The notes: a model not told the origin generated them from the letters alone. A stretch of DNA of 64,000 bases from Peribacillus frigoritolerans (GCA_030562215.1 JAUPFL010000002.1:372001-436000), one strand, 5' to 3'. Shown: positions 19,557 to 29,922, counted from the stretch's first letter. Translations and numbers: made by a program.

Positions 19557-19589
19557 AAATAAAAAAAGCGGGGATGCCCCAGCTTTTTT
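19557..19589 (-). terminator. Terminator of the cap operon
   Basis: On the minus strand AAAAAGCTGGGG pairs with CCCCGCTTTTTTT around CAT, one mismatch. It directly follows the capE stop. Confidence 0.87.
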
Positions 19590-19737
19590 ATTCTTCGACA
19601 GTCGTATATTGTTCTATTTTCTTTTGCTCGTCGGGTGTTAACGTTTCTGTCCGTTTAAACGTATTCATTGTCACAAGCAGGGCCGCTACAAGAAGAACAG
19701 GTATAACCCAGCTTGTTATTTTTTTTACGATATTCAT
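19588..19737 (-). CDS. capE: CapE/PgsE-like small membrane protein (49 aa)
   Basis: A 49-residue protein with one N-terminal membrane helix ([16 protein letters not shown]) and a charged tail ([17 protein letters not shown]). AAGGGGA precedes the ATG. Size, topology and place as last gene after capB-C-A-D match CapE (47 aa) of B. anthracis and PgsE of B. subtilis, which support PGA synthesis. Sequence this short gives weak homology evidence; the assignment rests mostly on position and topology. Confidence 0.72.
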   Translation of the reverse strand: MNIVKKITSWVIPVLLVAALLVTMNTFKRTETLTPDEQKKIEQYTTVEE

Positions 19738-19806
19738 ATTCAAAATCCCCTTATACATCGCTAAAATTCATATGATATTTAGAAAAGGAGGAACTGGACG
19801 GCCTGT

Positions 19807-21387
19807 TTATTGCTGAGCTTTCCAGCTTCCATTTCTTCTTTTATCCCCAGCTCCGGATATTTGTCCACTTTTCTCGTTTTTAACGAGTGCTTGAACCCCG
19901 CCATAATACATGGGGGAAATCTTCTGAATGACTTCATATCCTGAATCTTCCAAGTCGGATATTATTTCATCCGAAAGCCTGGATTCTGTATAAATCTTCT
20001 TTCCATCAAAGACGAACCGATTACGGTCGACGATATCCTGTAATGAGCCTTCATTTTCTGTATAAGAATAAAGAACCTGCATCAATACTTGTGGAATCCT
20101 ATCACCGCCTGGTGAGCCGATCCCAATCGATTCCCGCCCTGGTTTCTTGAGAATGGTCGGAGCGGTGAAAGTTCTTGACCGTTTATATGCCTCTTGAGAG
20201 TTCAAGCCGGACCGGAAATTTTTCAATTGATCGTTAAGGAAAAATCCATTCGTATAATCCCCAGATCCGAAAAAGTTACTGAGCGTATTTGTTGCGGAAA
20301 CGACAGTGCCATTCTTGTCCATTATCACAAAGTGTGTCGTACTTTCATGTTCTTCGGAACCATTCGATTCTTTATCTTCCCATTTTTCACTTTTGATCTT
20401 ATTTTTAAGATTATCCAAATGAATGGGGAGAGCAATTTTTCCGCCTTGGAGTGACTTATTCCATCTCCAACATGGGCGGTCCGATCTTGATAAGCAGTAT
20501 CCGTGATGCCCCCAAGACTTTCATAGAAGCTGATTTGCTTGAAGAATCACCCAGGTTCATTTCCTCGGCTAGCTTTAGCATTTCAAGAACTGTAATTCCT
20601 GAAAAGGGCGGAGGGGCGGTAAAAACATCATAACCGGCAAATGTTCCTTGGACCGGCTTACGTTCTTTCACCTCATAGCGCTTTAAATCCATCAAGTCGA
20701 TATCTGATTCTCTTTTAATATCCCGCGCAATTTCCCCTTTATAAAAACCTTCAGGACCTTCCTTTTGAATCTGCTTCAATGTTTCAGCGAGTCTTTCTTG
20801 GACGAGGGTTTTGCCTGGTTCAATGGCATCACCATCAGGATAAAAAAGTGAAGTCGCATCGGAAGATATCCTTGGCTGAGCCGCTTTTAACCGTGATGAT
20901 AACGATTCGTCGACTTCAAATCCGCCTTCAGCCAAATCTATCGCCGGCTGAAGAAGATCTGCCATTGGTACGCTCCCATACTTATCACTAATAACCTGCA
21001 TGCCTGCCACCAAGCCAGGAATCCCTGTATCGTGTCTTGAACTCGGGTCTTCTGGAGAGGATTCACGATAATCGATAAACTCGGGATCGCCGGATTCAGG
21101 GGCAATCAGCATACCGCCGCCGCCACCCACGCCAGATCCATAAGGTTCGACTACACCCAATACATAAGATACGGCAATGGCGGCATCCGCCGCCGTTCCG
21201 CCGTTTTTCAATATATCCATACCGACATCTATTGCGATTGGGTTTGAAGAACTGACCCCATATGATTGTTCCGTATTACTCTTTATCGGATCATTCGTGT
21301 CAGAAATAGGGGTGTCTTCGAACATCCAGCAATATATATGAGTATGCTAAGGGATATGAGCACTTTTCTCGTCATACGGTTAATCAT
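19807..21387 (-). CDS. capD: CapD-like gamma-glutamyltransferase, lipoprotein (about three frameshifts)
   Basis: A gamma-glutamyltranspeptidase-family protein of about 525 residues. It starts at 21387 with GGGGGAA upstream and a lipoprotein signal ending IYIAGCS. The large subunit has LKNGGTAADAAIAVSYVLG and the glycine-rich GSGVGGGGGM. The self-cleavage site and nucleophilic Thr are in ESTTHFVIMDKNG. Frame breaks lie near 21320, 20535 and 20455. In B. anthracis, CapD anchors and trims PGA capsule; an export-side lipoprotein in this gene order suggests the same. A generic secreted GGT is the alternative. Confidence 0.85.
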
Positions 21388-21461
21388 CGGTTGTTCCCCC
21401 TTTTCGTTGAGCTTCTAAGTTGTGTGTCTTCATTCTTCTAAAAGTAGTGACAAAGCGTTCC

Positions 21462-22762
21462 TTACTGAATGGGTTGGATTTCCTGTTGGTTAGCTTGGAC
21501 TGCCTTTTTCTCTTGTGCAGCTTTCTTCTCTTGTACAGCTTTTTTCTCCAGTGCAGCTTTCTTTTCCATTGCTGCCTTTTCCTCTAGTTCACGTTGTGCC
21601 TTATGGTCGATTACCTTCTTGTGATCCAAGGTAATCTCGATGCGATCCTCTTTTTTCGACCACTGGACTTTTTCACTCGTTTCCTTCGTCAATTGCCGGT
21701 AAACACGTGATTTGTCAATTGAAGAGGTAGCTGGCCTTGGTGTTGCTTCTTCAATTTGCAACGGTACAACATCGATTGTAGCTTTTCCGTCTTCCGCTAA
21801 ATGGTATTGAACCATGGCTGAATCCTTTGTGCGTGTCCAGCCTTGATCGAATATGAAATTTCCTAAGCTATAGAAAATGATTCCATCTTTATAAACATCA
21901 AACGATTGAAGAACGTGGGGGTGATGGCCGATGATGATGTCAGCCCCCGCATCGATGATAGCTTTAGCCAAGTCTGTTTGACGGGCGGTTGTAGATGTCG
22001 AATACTCTTGTCCCCAGTGCATATTCACCACAACCAAGTCTGCGTTGCCTTGCTTGGCATCTTTTGCTTTGCCGATCATTTCAAATAATAAATCAGGATT
22101 GGAGTTTAATAGTCCGGCTTTATCATTTTTTGACACGGCATCCTTACCGTAAACATCTGTGAAGCCAAGTGTTGCGACACGTACGCCATTAACATCCGCA
22201 TAGTCGATGCTGTTTTTGCTTCCGCAGAGTTCGAACCAACACCAACATAGTGCATATCCGCACTTTTGAATTCATCAATCGTGTCAAGAAGTCCTTGTTC
22301 TTCATAGTCCATCATATGGTTATTGGCCAAAGACACCACAGAGAAGCCAGCATCTTTAACGGCTTCCACACCACTGGTATTCGAGTTTAACCGGATGGGC
22401 GTATCTGCTTCCTTGTAGTTAGATACATCTTCTTTTAAAGCGGTATGTTCATAGTTCCCACTGACATAATCCGAATTGGAAAAATAGGGCTTCATATACC
22501 GGAAGAGGTATTCGTACCCGTGCTTTTCCGTCACTTCTTCAACATAACGTCCCATCATCACATCACCGACCATTGTCATCGTAAATGGTTGATCGGAATT
22601 CAATTCGACTGTTTTCACTTCCTCAGCCCGTCCCATCCATGTGGTAATGACTAAAGCGATTAGTAATATAGGTAGTATGATTCCAGTGTATTTAAGATTC
22701 TTTTTCTTGGTGCGTTTAATAAAGATAAGTGTTTTTTCTTTTGCATTTAAAGTCCGTTTCAT
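21462..22762 (-). CDS. capA: CapA/PgsA poly-gamma-glutamate synthesis and transport protein (one frameshift)
   Basis: This protein of about 430 residues has one N-terminal membrane helix and a metallophosphatase-like CapA domain (TMVGDVMMGRYVEEV, then LANNHMMDYEEQGL, VVVNMHWGQEY and GHHPHVLQSF). One added A in the A5 run near 22215 restores the frame (KNSIDYADVNGVRVATLGF). The start at 22762 follows GAGG. The last 45 residues form a Lys/Ala/Glu-rich tail of repeated EKKA units. CapA is required for PGA export or assembly. Confidence 0.92.
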
Positions 22763-22772
22763 TTTTTGCACC

Positions 22773-23222
22773 TCAGAATAGGTAGTACACGTTCATTAAA
22801 CCGAAAGTTAAGCCGGATAATAAAAGCGTGCTGCCAAGTGTCAATGGCATTCCTTGTCTTTGTATGGTATTCGCAATCAATCCAGGTACGATTATACCAA
22901 TTCCCCGAAACTCGAATATTTCAAAGGGCATGACGGGGTAGACTAAGTCCAATAGGAGTTTCAAGCAAATCCCGGTCACCATCATGGCGGCGAATTTTCT
23001 TCTTCCATATAAAATCACCCATCTTGAAAGGCCGTGAGTGACGATTAAATAAGTTACGACACTAATGATCAAAATGGTCAGCATGATTTCCCATTGATCA
23101 AATACTAATGCCAAATAACCTGGCACGATAAGTCCTGCGGGTACGACACCCGTCTTTTCTGAAAATATAAGGCTAAGCGTTACTCCCAGTACTAGGGCTA
23201 CATATAAATCCGATCCAAACAT
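22773..23222 (-). CDS. capC: CapC/PgsC poly-gamma-glutamate synthase membrane subunit
   Basis: A 149-residue integral membrane protein with about five helices, full length for PgsC. The opening (DLYVALVLGVTLSLIFSEKT) and the LVYPVMPFEIFEFRGIG loop are characteristic. It forms the membrane complex with CapB and CapA. GTAGGAGG precedes the start; the stop is a few bases before the capA start, so translation is coupled. Confidence 0.93.
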   Translation of the reverse strand: MFGSDLYVALVLGVTLSLIFSEKTGVVPAGLIVPGYLALVFDQWEIMLTILIISVVTYLIVTHGLSRWVILYGRRKFAAMMVTGICLKLLLDLVYPVMPFEIFEFRGIGIIVPGLIANTIQRQGMPLTLGSTLLLSGLTFGLMNVYYLF

Positions 23223-23237
23223 TAAGGTTCCTCCTAC

Positions 23238-24419
23238 TTAACTTGCTTTTTGCTTTGTTTTAGATTTCATGAATGCTTCAATTAATGGTTCCGCAGCACC
23301 GTGAATATTCCCGACACCGTAGACGATGCGATTTTTCATCAATGGGCGGAGACGGGACACGATTTCTTCAGTTGACCAGTTTTCTAAATCCCAATATTCT
23401 TTAGTATCCAATTTCCCTTGCTCGAATACCCTTGTAATCGGTGATGTGGTTTCACCAATGGCAATGACGATTTCAGATTTTATGTAAGGCAATACATCTC
23501 TAGCAAACTGCTCGGTACGGTCCACACGATCGGCACGGCAATTCATGATGACGATAGGAGGTTCTGTGCTGTATCCGAACGTTTTGACACGTTCCCATAT
23601 GTTCAGCGTCGATGACGCATCATTTGCAGCAAAGCCATTGACAAAGAAAGTTGGCTGGATGGGATCTCCGAATTTGGTGATCCGCATGGCACCTGGATCG
23701 GGATGCGCATTCAACATGCCGCGAAAAGCCGTTTTTTCATCAATGCCCAAAGCTTCAGCAACGGCCAAGGCCAGTGATGCATTATCCGGAAATACCATAT
23801 AGTCGAATTCACGCAGGAAGTCTTCCGATATTCTGGAATTGTCTGCAACGATCACTTTTGTGTTGCGTTCTTTGGCAATTTGCTTGAAAAAGTCCAAATA
23901 TTCACTTTCGATGGTTATTAAGTGACCATTATGGGGAATGGTAGCAGTGAAGGCTTCAGCAACCTCATCCAAAGTCGGTCCCATGACATCCATATGGTCT
24001 TCCAATACATTCACGATGACCCCGATGTTTGCCTGGATCATTTTGTTTTGGAAGATTAGTTGATAGTCAGGCTGTACGGCCATGCACTCACAAACCAGTG
24101 CTTCCGTGCCTAAGTCAGCAACTTCTTTAACTACACGCCGTTGTTCTCCTATGTTGGGTCCTTCAGGGCGGCGTACAATCGGTTTTTCCTTGTCGGTAAA
24201 CCAATAGATCATCCTTGCCGATGTTCCGGTTGTTTTACCTACTGTTTTGTATTTTGCTTCCTGGATCACACCTGTAATTAGACGCGTTACAGTCGATTTC
24301 CCTCGAATCCCATTCACATTCACACGTACTGGAATGGAGTCGAGACGCTTCTGATGGCGTTTTTGTTCAAAAATGCCATAACCAAGCAAAAAGATCGCAC
24401 AAATAAATATTGGTGCCAT
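23238..24419 (-). CDS. capB: CapB/PgsB poly-gamma-glutamate synthase
   Basis: This 393-residue Mur-ligase-like amide ligase has one N-terminal helix and an ATP-binding P-loop (VNGIRGKSTVTRLITGV). VNVLEDHMDVMGPTLDEVA and NCRADRVDRTEQFA are family signatures. It polymerises glutamate through gamma-amide bonds using ATP. Length matches B. subtilis PgsB. It is the first gene of the capBCADE operon; an AGAGAGG site precedes the ATG. Confidence 0.95.
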   Translation of the reverse strand: MAPIFICAIFLLGYGIFEQKRHQKRLDSIPVRVNVNGIRGKSTVTRLITGVIQEAKYKTVGKTTGTSARMIYWFTDKEKPIVRRPEGPNIGEQRRVVKEVADLGTEALVCECMAVQPDYQLIFQNKMIQANIGVIVNVLEDHMDVMGPTLDEVAEAFTATIPHNGHLITIESEYLDFFKQIAKERNTKVIVADNSRISEDFLREFDYMVFPDNASLALAVAEALGIDEKTAFRGMLNAHPDPGAMRITKFGDPIQPTFFVNGFAANDASSTLNIWERVKTFGYSTEPPIVIMNCRADRVDRTEQFARDVLPYIKSEIVIAIGETTSPITRVFEQGKLDTKEYWDLENWSTEEIVSRLRPLMKNRIVYGVGNIHGAAEPLIEAFMKSKTKQKAS

Positions 24420-25040
24420 TTTTTAACCTCTCTTTTTTCAAATATTTGAATTACTGAATACACACTACATGATTTTAAACTTAATAGGCAAGAGCGAATT
24501 ATTCTATTGTAATATAGTTATACTTAGCTTTTTCAAATAAATGTATATTTGGGTGTAATAGTATCTAATGGGATAAAATATTTTATGAGTACAAAGATAT
24601 GGGGGAATCTGAAGGAATCCAAATTTTTTTACACTAAATTATGGAAAGTTTAATAAAAACCCATTTTGGTCAGAATCAAAGTAGTTTTGTGAGCAATTGA
24701 ACCTAATTCATAGCGACTATATTTGAATAATAATTATTTATAAAAAGTGATGTTTATTACAGTTTATTAATTGTTTATACCCATTGTTTGACATAAACTT
24801 AATAATTTTTATGCATTTGTCATTCAATGTGAAATATTGCATCTAACGACTCAATTAGTTGAACTCTTTTGAATTGGATAAAGATGAGTAAAAGAACACA
24901 TCTCTTTTTTTGATATTATCCAGTTTTTCTCTTGGTAAATACCCATGGGCCTATAATTGAACTTTTACCTAAAACATGAAATAAACTAAAGTTAACCCAT
25001 TTCTTTTAAAAATACCTAGTTTCTTCTATAGATATAGTGT
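24420..25040. other. AT-rich region upstream of the cap operon
   Basis: About 620 bp with no gene. It is much richer in A+T than its surroundings and should hold the cap operon promoter on the minus strand, but I could not pick a confident -35/-10 pair. A plus-strand TTGACA occurs at 24788. I see no regulator gene beside the operon. Confidence 0.45.
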
Positions 25041-25063
25041 TTATATAAGAAAAAAATAAAAAA

Positions 25064-25092
25064 GCCCAGAAGCATATCTGAGCTTTCGGACT
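25064..25092 (-). terminator. Terminator hairpin, left copy beside a dispersed repeat
   Basis: On the minus strand AAAGCTCAGA pairs with TTCTGGGCTTTTTT. The same sequence recurs at 25301-25331 on the other side of the repeat. Confidence 0.7.
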
Positions 25093-25105
25093 GTATCTTT
25101 CTCTT

Positions 25106-25290
25106 TAAAAACGTTCCAGTTGATTTCAGAAATACGCTCCCTTTCCGCCGATTGTCTGCCAAGCCTCATTAAAGCAAGCCACTGCAGTGTCGCGGCTAGC
25201 CAGTTATTCGGTAGGAGGTCGCAAATTTCTTCATTCCAATAAGGATTACAGTAAAAACATGGCTGGGATAAGACCGTACCGCCCCCGTTT
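25106..25290 (+). repeat. Dispersed repeat, diverged form
   Basis: It begins ACGTTCCAGTTGATTTCAG and contains CGCTCCCTTTCCGCCG, TGTCTGCCAAGCCTC, GGCTAGCCAGTTATTCGG and GTCGCAAATTTCTTC, the blocks shared with the copies at 12.9, 56.9 and 57.1 kb. It lies between two copies of a terminator-like hairpin. Confidence 0.83.
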
Positions 25291-25300
25291 GTCGACAAAC

Positions 25301-25331
25301 CGAAAGCTCAGAAGCATCTGAGCTTTCGGCG
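25301..25331. terminator. Terminator-like hairpin, right copy
   Basis: CCGAAAGCTCAGA and TCTGAGCTTTCGG form a near-perfect stem around AGCA. It has no T tail. With the copy at 25064 it flanks the dispersed repeat. Confidence 0.65.
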
Positions 25332-25440
25332 TATATGTTGTAAACGAATGGAATGGTGACGATTCTCTGTATATCTAGGAGCTTTAACGTTTGTGGTTCT
25401 TGAGCTACAGCAGGGGTAGCTGATTACGGAAGGAAGCAGG

Positions 25441-25656
25441 TTAACTGGATTTCTTTCTGTCAGAAATCTCAAGGTTGGAGCCCTTTTTACCGCCATCAAT
25501 CACATAAAGTCTAGGAGCTAATCTCCTTCTTTTTCCTTGATTGTCAGGATTCATCTTCATATAATTTTCGTATTCTTTGCGAAAGAATTCTTCGGTTTCC
25601 CGTTCCAGTGCTTTTCTTTCGTTAAAATCTGAGATGAATTTGAAAAAACGTTTCAT
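25441..25656 (-). CDS. Conserved hypothetical small basic protein (71 aa)
   Basis: AAGGAGG precedes the ATG. The protein is highly charged and mostly helical at the start (FFKFISDFNERKALERETEE), with a basic second half (QGKRRRLAPRLYVIDGG). There is no signal peptide or membrane helix. I do not recognise the family. Confidence 0.7.
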   Translation of the reverse strand: MKRFFKFISDFNERKALERETEEFFRKEYENYMKMNPDNQGKRRRLAPRLYVIDGGKKGSNLEISDRKKSS

Positions 25657-26062
25657 ATGAATTCCTCCTTATGGGGTTAAAAGGTCTTAGTTTAATAGTA
25701 ACATATCATTGGTTGATTTTAACCTTTTTTATAAATTTGGAGTGAAAATTATGTTCTTGTGTGAATAAAGTTGTGAATGGTTTGATTCGAGAGAATGCAT
25801 GCAATCGATATTTACTGAGCATATGGGCCCGTGCATGGTGTTGAAAGGAAAGGTAAGGATTTGTTGGTATTGGAAGTATTCGTTACTTTCGTTAAAATAT
25901 TCCTTTAATTATATTCATTATACACTAAATATTCTGAAAACAAAGGAAAATTATCACTTCCAGCCGCTTTTAATAGATTTTCTTTTTAATGCTTCATTAT
26001 TGTGTATAGTTATTTATTACCCGAATATACGAAAATGAAACAACCCTTATAATAGGAGAAAA
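25657..26062. other. AT-rich intergenic stretch
   Basis: About 400 bp, AT-rich. A plus-strand open frame at 25799-26038 has no ribosome-binding site and unlikely composition. The left end probably holds the promoter of the 71-aa protein. Nothing else is recognisable. Confidence 0.5.
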
Positions 26063-26098
26063 AAGCAATTTCCCGCATTCACGTATCGGGAAATTGCT
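26063..26098 (-). terminator. Terminator of the second chemoreceptor gene
   Basis: AGCAATTTCCCG pairs perfectly with CGGGAAATTGCT; on the minus strand a TTTTTT run follows. Confidence 0.9.
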
Positions 26099-26102
26099 AA
26101 TG

Positions 26103-27780
26103 TCATAATTGGAACTTCTTAACCTGTTCAGTCAGCAATTCCGCCGAAGATGCAAGTTCACTGGCATGATTCGTGATTTCATCCATCGAAGAGCTGGATT
26201 GCTGAGCGGAGGCGGAGACTTGTTCGATTCCTGCCGCAGACTCTTCAGAAACGGCTGCGATATCTTCGATAGCCTGATTGATTTTTTTACTATTTGTGAA
26301 GATATAGTTCAATTCTTCTGTAATTTGCTGTATTTTCATTTCTACATTCCCGACAGAGTGATTGATTGTTTCAAAGGTTCGGCCAGTGAGCGTGATCTGT
26401 TTCGTGCCTTCATCAACTTGTGTATAACCATCTTCCAGGGAGTGGACGACTGTTTTTGAACGCGTTTGAATGGCGGAGACAATATTGGTGATATCCCCGA
26501 CGGAGTGTGTGACCTCTTCAGCGAGTTTCCGCACTTCATCGGCGACGACGGCAAAGCCCTTGCCATGTTCACCAGCACGAGCGGCTTCTATGGCTGCATT
26601 CAGCGCCAATAGATTGGTTTGATTGGATATATCCTTGATGACCTGCACAAGCTGCGAAATTTGCTGTGATTGAGAATCGAGCCCTTTCACTTGCTCTACG
26701 GCACTTTTGACAATCACATCAATACTTTGCATCTGTTGGACCGAACTGCGCATTAAAGCGGTGCCCTCCTTGGTCAAGGAAAGGATTTCGGTTGAACATT
26801 TAGCTACATCCACTCCTTCTAGGTGGGCCAAATCGATCCTGCCGGTGAAATCATCCATCATGCGAACCATTTCAGCTGCCCGGTTGGCTTGTGACTGAAC
26901 CTTCCGAAAGTTCATACATTGTAGTCGCTATTTGCTTGCTGCCCTGCCGCACTTCATTTGCTGATTGAGTCAGCTCCTCGCTTTGGTTGGAAACGGATTG
27001 CGAAACAACGAGCATTTTTTCAATCGTATCACGAAGGTTTTGCTGCATTTGGTTGGCGGAGACCGTTAATTCGCCCAGTTCATCATATGACTTTTGCTCC
27101 AGGGGCTCATGATTCAGTTCTCCGTCAGCCACCATTTTCATCCTGTCCCTGATTTTAAGGAGAGGGGTGGTAATGAGGTTGGCAGTAACAAGCGCCAGCA
27201 CAAGGCCGATAAGGACTGCCGCAATGGACAGGATGATACTTGTCGTCTTGACCGATTTCCCGCTTTCGATTACGGTTTCACCTGAAGCGACAATCAATTC
27301 CTCGCGTTTTGAAGCAAGCTCCTTGAAACCCTCCATTACTTCATTGCTGATTGGCGCCACTTCATTTTTGAGTATTTCTTTAGCGCGTTCTTCATTTCCT
27401 TTTTCATATTGCGTAAATACCCGCTCTACAATCATCGTCCTCCAATCCACGCTTTTCTCGATCAATCCCTTTGCTTTATCAGAATCGCTTAAGGCTAGGA
27501 GTTCCTCCTGGATGACCTGGCTTTCTTCAGTATATTGTAAGAACCTTTCTTTATAACTCTCGTCGCCATATAAAATATAGGCTCGGGCTAATTCGGTTCT
27601 TTGTGCTAGATTATATAGCAGCTTTTCGTCTTGGATAAGAAGCGGAAGTTCCCTTTCGATGATACCCTGGGAATAAACCAGTGACTTGTTGCTGCTATAA
27701 ATGTTGAATGCTCCTAAGATGACACATAAAGATATGATGAGTGAAAATGCCACCAATACCTTTGCTTTAATGCTTTTCAA
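26103..27780 (-). CDS. Methyl-accepting chemotaxis protein (one frameshift)
   Basis: This receptor of about 560 residues has a membrane helix near its start, a four-helix-bundle-type extracellular domain ([20 protein letters not shown]), a second helix, HAMP and a signalling domain with the tip [23 protein letters not shown] 27780 is preferred, with AAAGGGG 9 nt upstream; the frame is open to a GTG at 27813. A one-base break lies near 26900 (SEG/VQSQAN). The ligand is unknown. Confidence 0.9.
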
Positions 27781-27970
27781 ATTAATGGACCCCTTTATCG
27801 ATATTTTATTCACTCTTTTTTATCGGATATTCTATGGTATTTTTAAGCAATGAAAAGTTAACCAAATTTTCCATCAGGTCTAATGTTCACTTTATATAAA
27901 CATCTTGATTTCTAATCATTTTCAAGTTACTATTGACTTGGAAAAATATAATATTCCGCGTTAAGGCGGA

Positions 27971-28005
27971 AGAGGTTCTAGCTACCCTCTCAAAAAACTA
28001 AGGAG
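27971..28005 (+). promoter_or_regulatory. preQ1 class I riboswitch aptamer (queCDE)
   Basis: The compact aptamer is complete: AGAGGTTCTAGCTA, CCCTCT closing the stem, an A-rich strand and CTAAGGAG. It lies about 60 nt upstream of queC and merges into a terminator hairpin, so binding of preQ1 should reduce expression of its own synthesis genes. An almost identical copy is at 33982. Confidence 0.95.
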
Positions 28006-28039
28006 AAACAGTGCTCTATTCTTAGGGTGCTGTTTTTTT
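28006..28039 (+). terminator. Expression-platform terminator of preQ1 riboswitch 1
   Basis: AACAGTGC pairs, with G-U pairs, with GTGCTGTT, followed by a T7 run, directly after the aptamer. Confidence 0.85.
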
Positions 28040-28062
28040 CCGTAAAAAGGAGTTTTATAGAA

Positions 28063-28728
28063 ATGAAGAAGAAAGAAAAGGCAGTGGTTGTGTTTAGCGG
28101 AGGTCAGGACAGTACGACGTGCCTGTTCTGGGCATTGGAGAGATTTGAGGAAGTGGAAGCGGTGACGTTCGATTATAATCAGCGGCATAGCTTGGAAATC
28201 GAATGCGCTCAAAACATTGCAAAGGAATTGGGCGTGAACCATCATATCCTTGACATGTCGCTGCTGAACCAACTGGCACCGAATGCATTGACGAGAAGTG
28301 ATATCGCAGTGGCGGACGGAGAAGAAGGGGAGCTGCCGTCGACGTTCGTACCAGGGAGGAATTTGCTGTTCCTTTCGTTTGCCGGAGTGCTGGCGAGTCA
28401 GATTGGCGCTAAACATATTGTCACCGGTGTCTGTGAAACGGATTTCAGCGGATATCCAGACTGCCGCGATGTATTCATTAAATCGTTGAATGTGACCTTG
28501 AACTTGTCCATGGACCAGTCATTCGTGATTGATACGCCGCTAATGTGGCTTAATAAAGAGGAAACATGGGAGCTTGCTGACCAGCTTGGCGCGTTCGACT
28601 TTGTCCGCGAAAAGACCCTGACTTGCTATAACGGAATCATCTCCGATGGCTGTGGAGATTGTCCGGCTTGTAATCTGCGGAAAAAAGGACTGGATGACTA
28701 TGTAGGCAGACGGAAGGTGCTTTCATGA
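28063..28728 (+). CDS. queC: 7-cyano-7-deazaguanine synthase QueC
   Basis: About 221 residues. The N-terminal PP-loop ([17 protein letters not shown]) binds ATP and a C-terminal zinc site is formed by [10 protein letters not shown] with a nearby Cys. QueC converts CDG to preQ0. AAAAGGAG precedes ATG 28063. It is the first gene after the preQ1 riboswitch; its stop overlaps the queD start (ATGA). Confidence 0.96.
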   Translation: MKKKEKAVVVFSGGQDSTTCLFWALERFEEVEAVTFDYNQRHSLEIECAQNIAKELGVNHHILDMSLLNQLAPNALTRSDIAVADGEEGELPSTFVPGRNLLFLSFAGVLASQIGAKHIVTGVCETDFSGYPDCRDVFIKSLNVTLNLSMDQSFVIDTPLMWLNKEETWELADQLGAFDFVREKTLTCYNGIISDGCGDCPACNLRKKGLDDYVGRRKVLS

Positions 28729-29198
28729 TGTACGGTTTTACGATAGTGGATAAACTCCAAAAAATAGATGAAGATATTCAGCGCAGCCAATTGAAGTATA
28801 CAAACAAGAGGGTCCTCGTGAGTAAGGAATTCACCTTTGACGCGGCGCACCATCTGCATGACTATGAAGGGAAATGCAAGAACCTCCATGGCCACACGTA
28901 TAAGGTCATTTTCGGATTGAGCGGGTATACAGATTCACGCGGGTTGATGATAGATTTTGGGGACATCAAGGATATATGGAAAAATGAAATCGAAATTCAC
29001 CTGGATCACCGTTATTTGAATGAAACCCTGCCGCTCATGAATACAACAGCTGAAAATATGGTTGTCTGGATTTATGAAAAAATGGCCGAAGCCCTTTCAT
29101 TAAAAGAATATGAGGGTGCTAGGGTCGAATTCGTTCGACTGTACGAAACGCCGACAAGCTATGCCGAAGCCAGACGGGAGTGGATGGAAAGTGAGTAA
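28725..29198 (+). CDS. queD: 6-carboxy-5,6,7,8-tetrahydropterin synthase QueD
   Basis: A 157-residue T-fold enzyme. Zinc ligands are in [10 protein letters not shown] and NLHGHTYKV, and the catalytic Cys is in [10 protein letters not shown]. It makes CPH4 from 7,8-dihydroneopterin triphosphate in the queuosine precursor pathway. A roughly 35-residue N-terminal extension precedes the usual start ([12 protein letters not shown]), as in Bacillus YkvK. Confidence 0.95.
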   Translation: MMYGFTIVDKLQKIDEDIQRSQLKYTNKRVLVSKEFTFDAAHHLHDYEGKCKNLHGHTYKVIFGLSGYTDSRGLMIDFGDIKDIWKNEIEIHLDHRYLNETLPLMNTTAENMVVWIYEKMAEALSLKEYEGARVEFVRLYETPTSYAEARREWMESE

Positions 29199-29919
29199 AC
29201 TCCCGGTTATGGAAATCTTCGGTCCGACCATCCAAGGAGAGGGAATGGTCATTGGTCAAAAAACGATGTTCGTTCGGACGGCCGGCTGCGATTATTCGTG
29301 TTCCTGGTGTGATTCCGCATTTACTTGGGATGGCACCGGTAAGGAAGATACCGTCCAGATGACTGCCGAAGAAATATGGGATGAGCTGAAGCGAATTGGG
29401 GGTTCCGGTTTTTCCTTCGTGACGATATCGGGCGGAAACCCGGCTCTGCTGAAAAACCTAAACGGCTTGATAGCGATCTTACATGAAAATAAAATGAAAA
29501 TAGGTGTCGAAACACAAGGGAGCCGATGGCAGGATTGGCTTCTTGATATTGATGAACTGACTATTTCACCTAAGCCGCCGAGCTCTGGAATGAACACGGA
29601 CTTTACGGTGCTTGACCAAATCATCTCGAACCTTGCCGGTCGAAATCCTGAATACCATGTCTCATTGAAGATCGTCGTCTTTAACGAGGAAGACTATCAA
29701 TATGCCAAACATGTACATGGGCGTTACCCGGATATTCCTTTTTATCTGCAGGTCGGCAATGACGACAGCAGGACGGCGGATGATCGTCAACTGATCAGCG
29801 GCCTATTGAAGAAGTACGAAGAGTTAATTGATAAAGTGATAGCAGATGATGAATTGAATGATGTGAAAGTCCTGCCCCAGCTGCATACCTATGTATGGGG
29901 TAACAAGCGGGGCGTGTAA
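29191..29919 (+). CDS. queE: 7-carboxy-7-deazaguanine synthase QueE
   Basis: A 242-residue radical SAM enzyme. The 4Fe-4S ligating motif is in TAGCDYSCSWCDSAF, and FGPTIQGEGMVIGQ is the QueE N-terminal signature. GTG 29191 overlaps the queD stop by 8 bp. It converts CPH4 to CDG, the QueC substrate. The gene that often comes next in Bacillus, queF, is absent here; a terminator follows. Confidence 0.95.
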   Translation: MSKLPVMEIFGPTIQGEGMVIGQKTMFVRTAGCDYSCSWCDSAFTWDGTGKEDTVQMTAEEIWDELKRIGGSGFSFVTISGGNPALLKNLNGLIAILHENKMKIGVETQGSRWQDWLLDIDELTISPKPPSSGMNTDFTVLDQIISNLAGRNPEYHVSLKIVVFNEEDYQYAKHVHGRYPDIPFYLQVGNDDSRTADDRQLISGLLKKYEELIDKVIADDELNDVKVLPQLHTYVWGNKRGV

Positions 29920-29922
29920 AGT

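Noticed and set aside
25799..26038. 79-codon frame in an AT-rich gap
   Set aside because: No ribosome-binding site and composition is unlike neighbouring genes.
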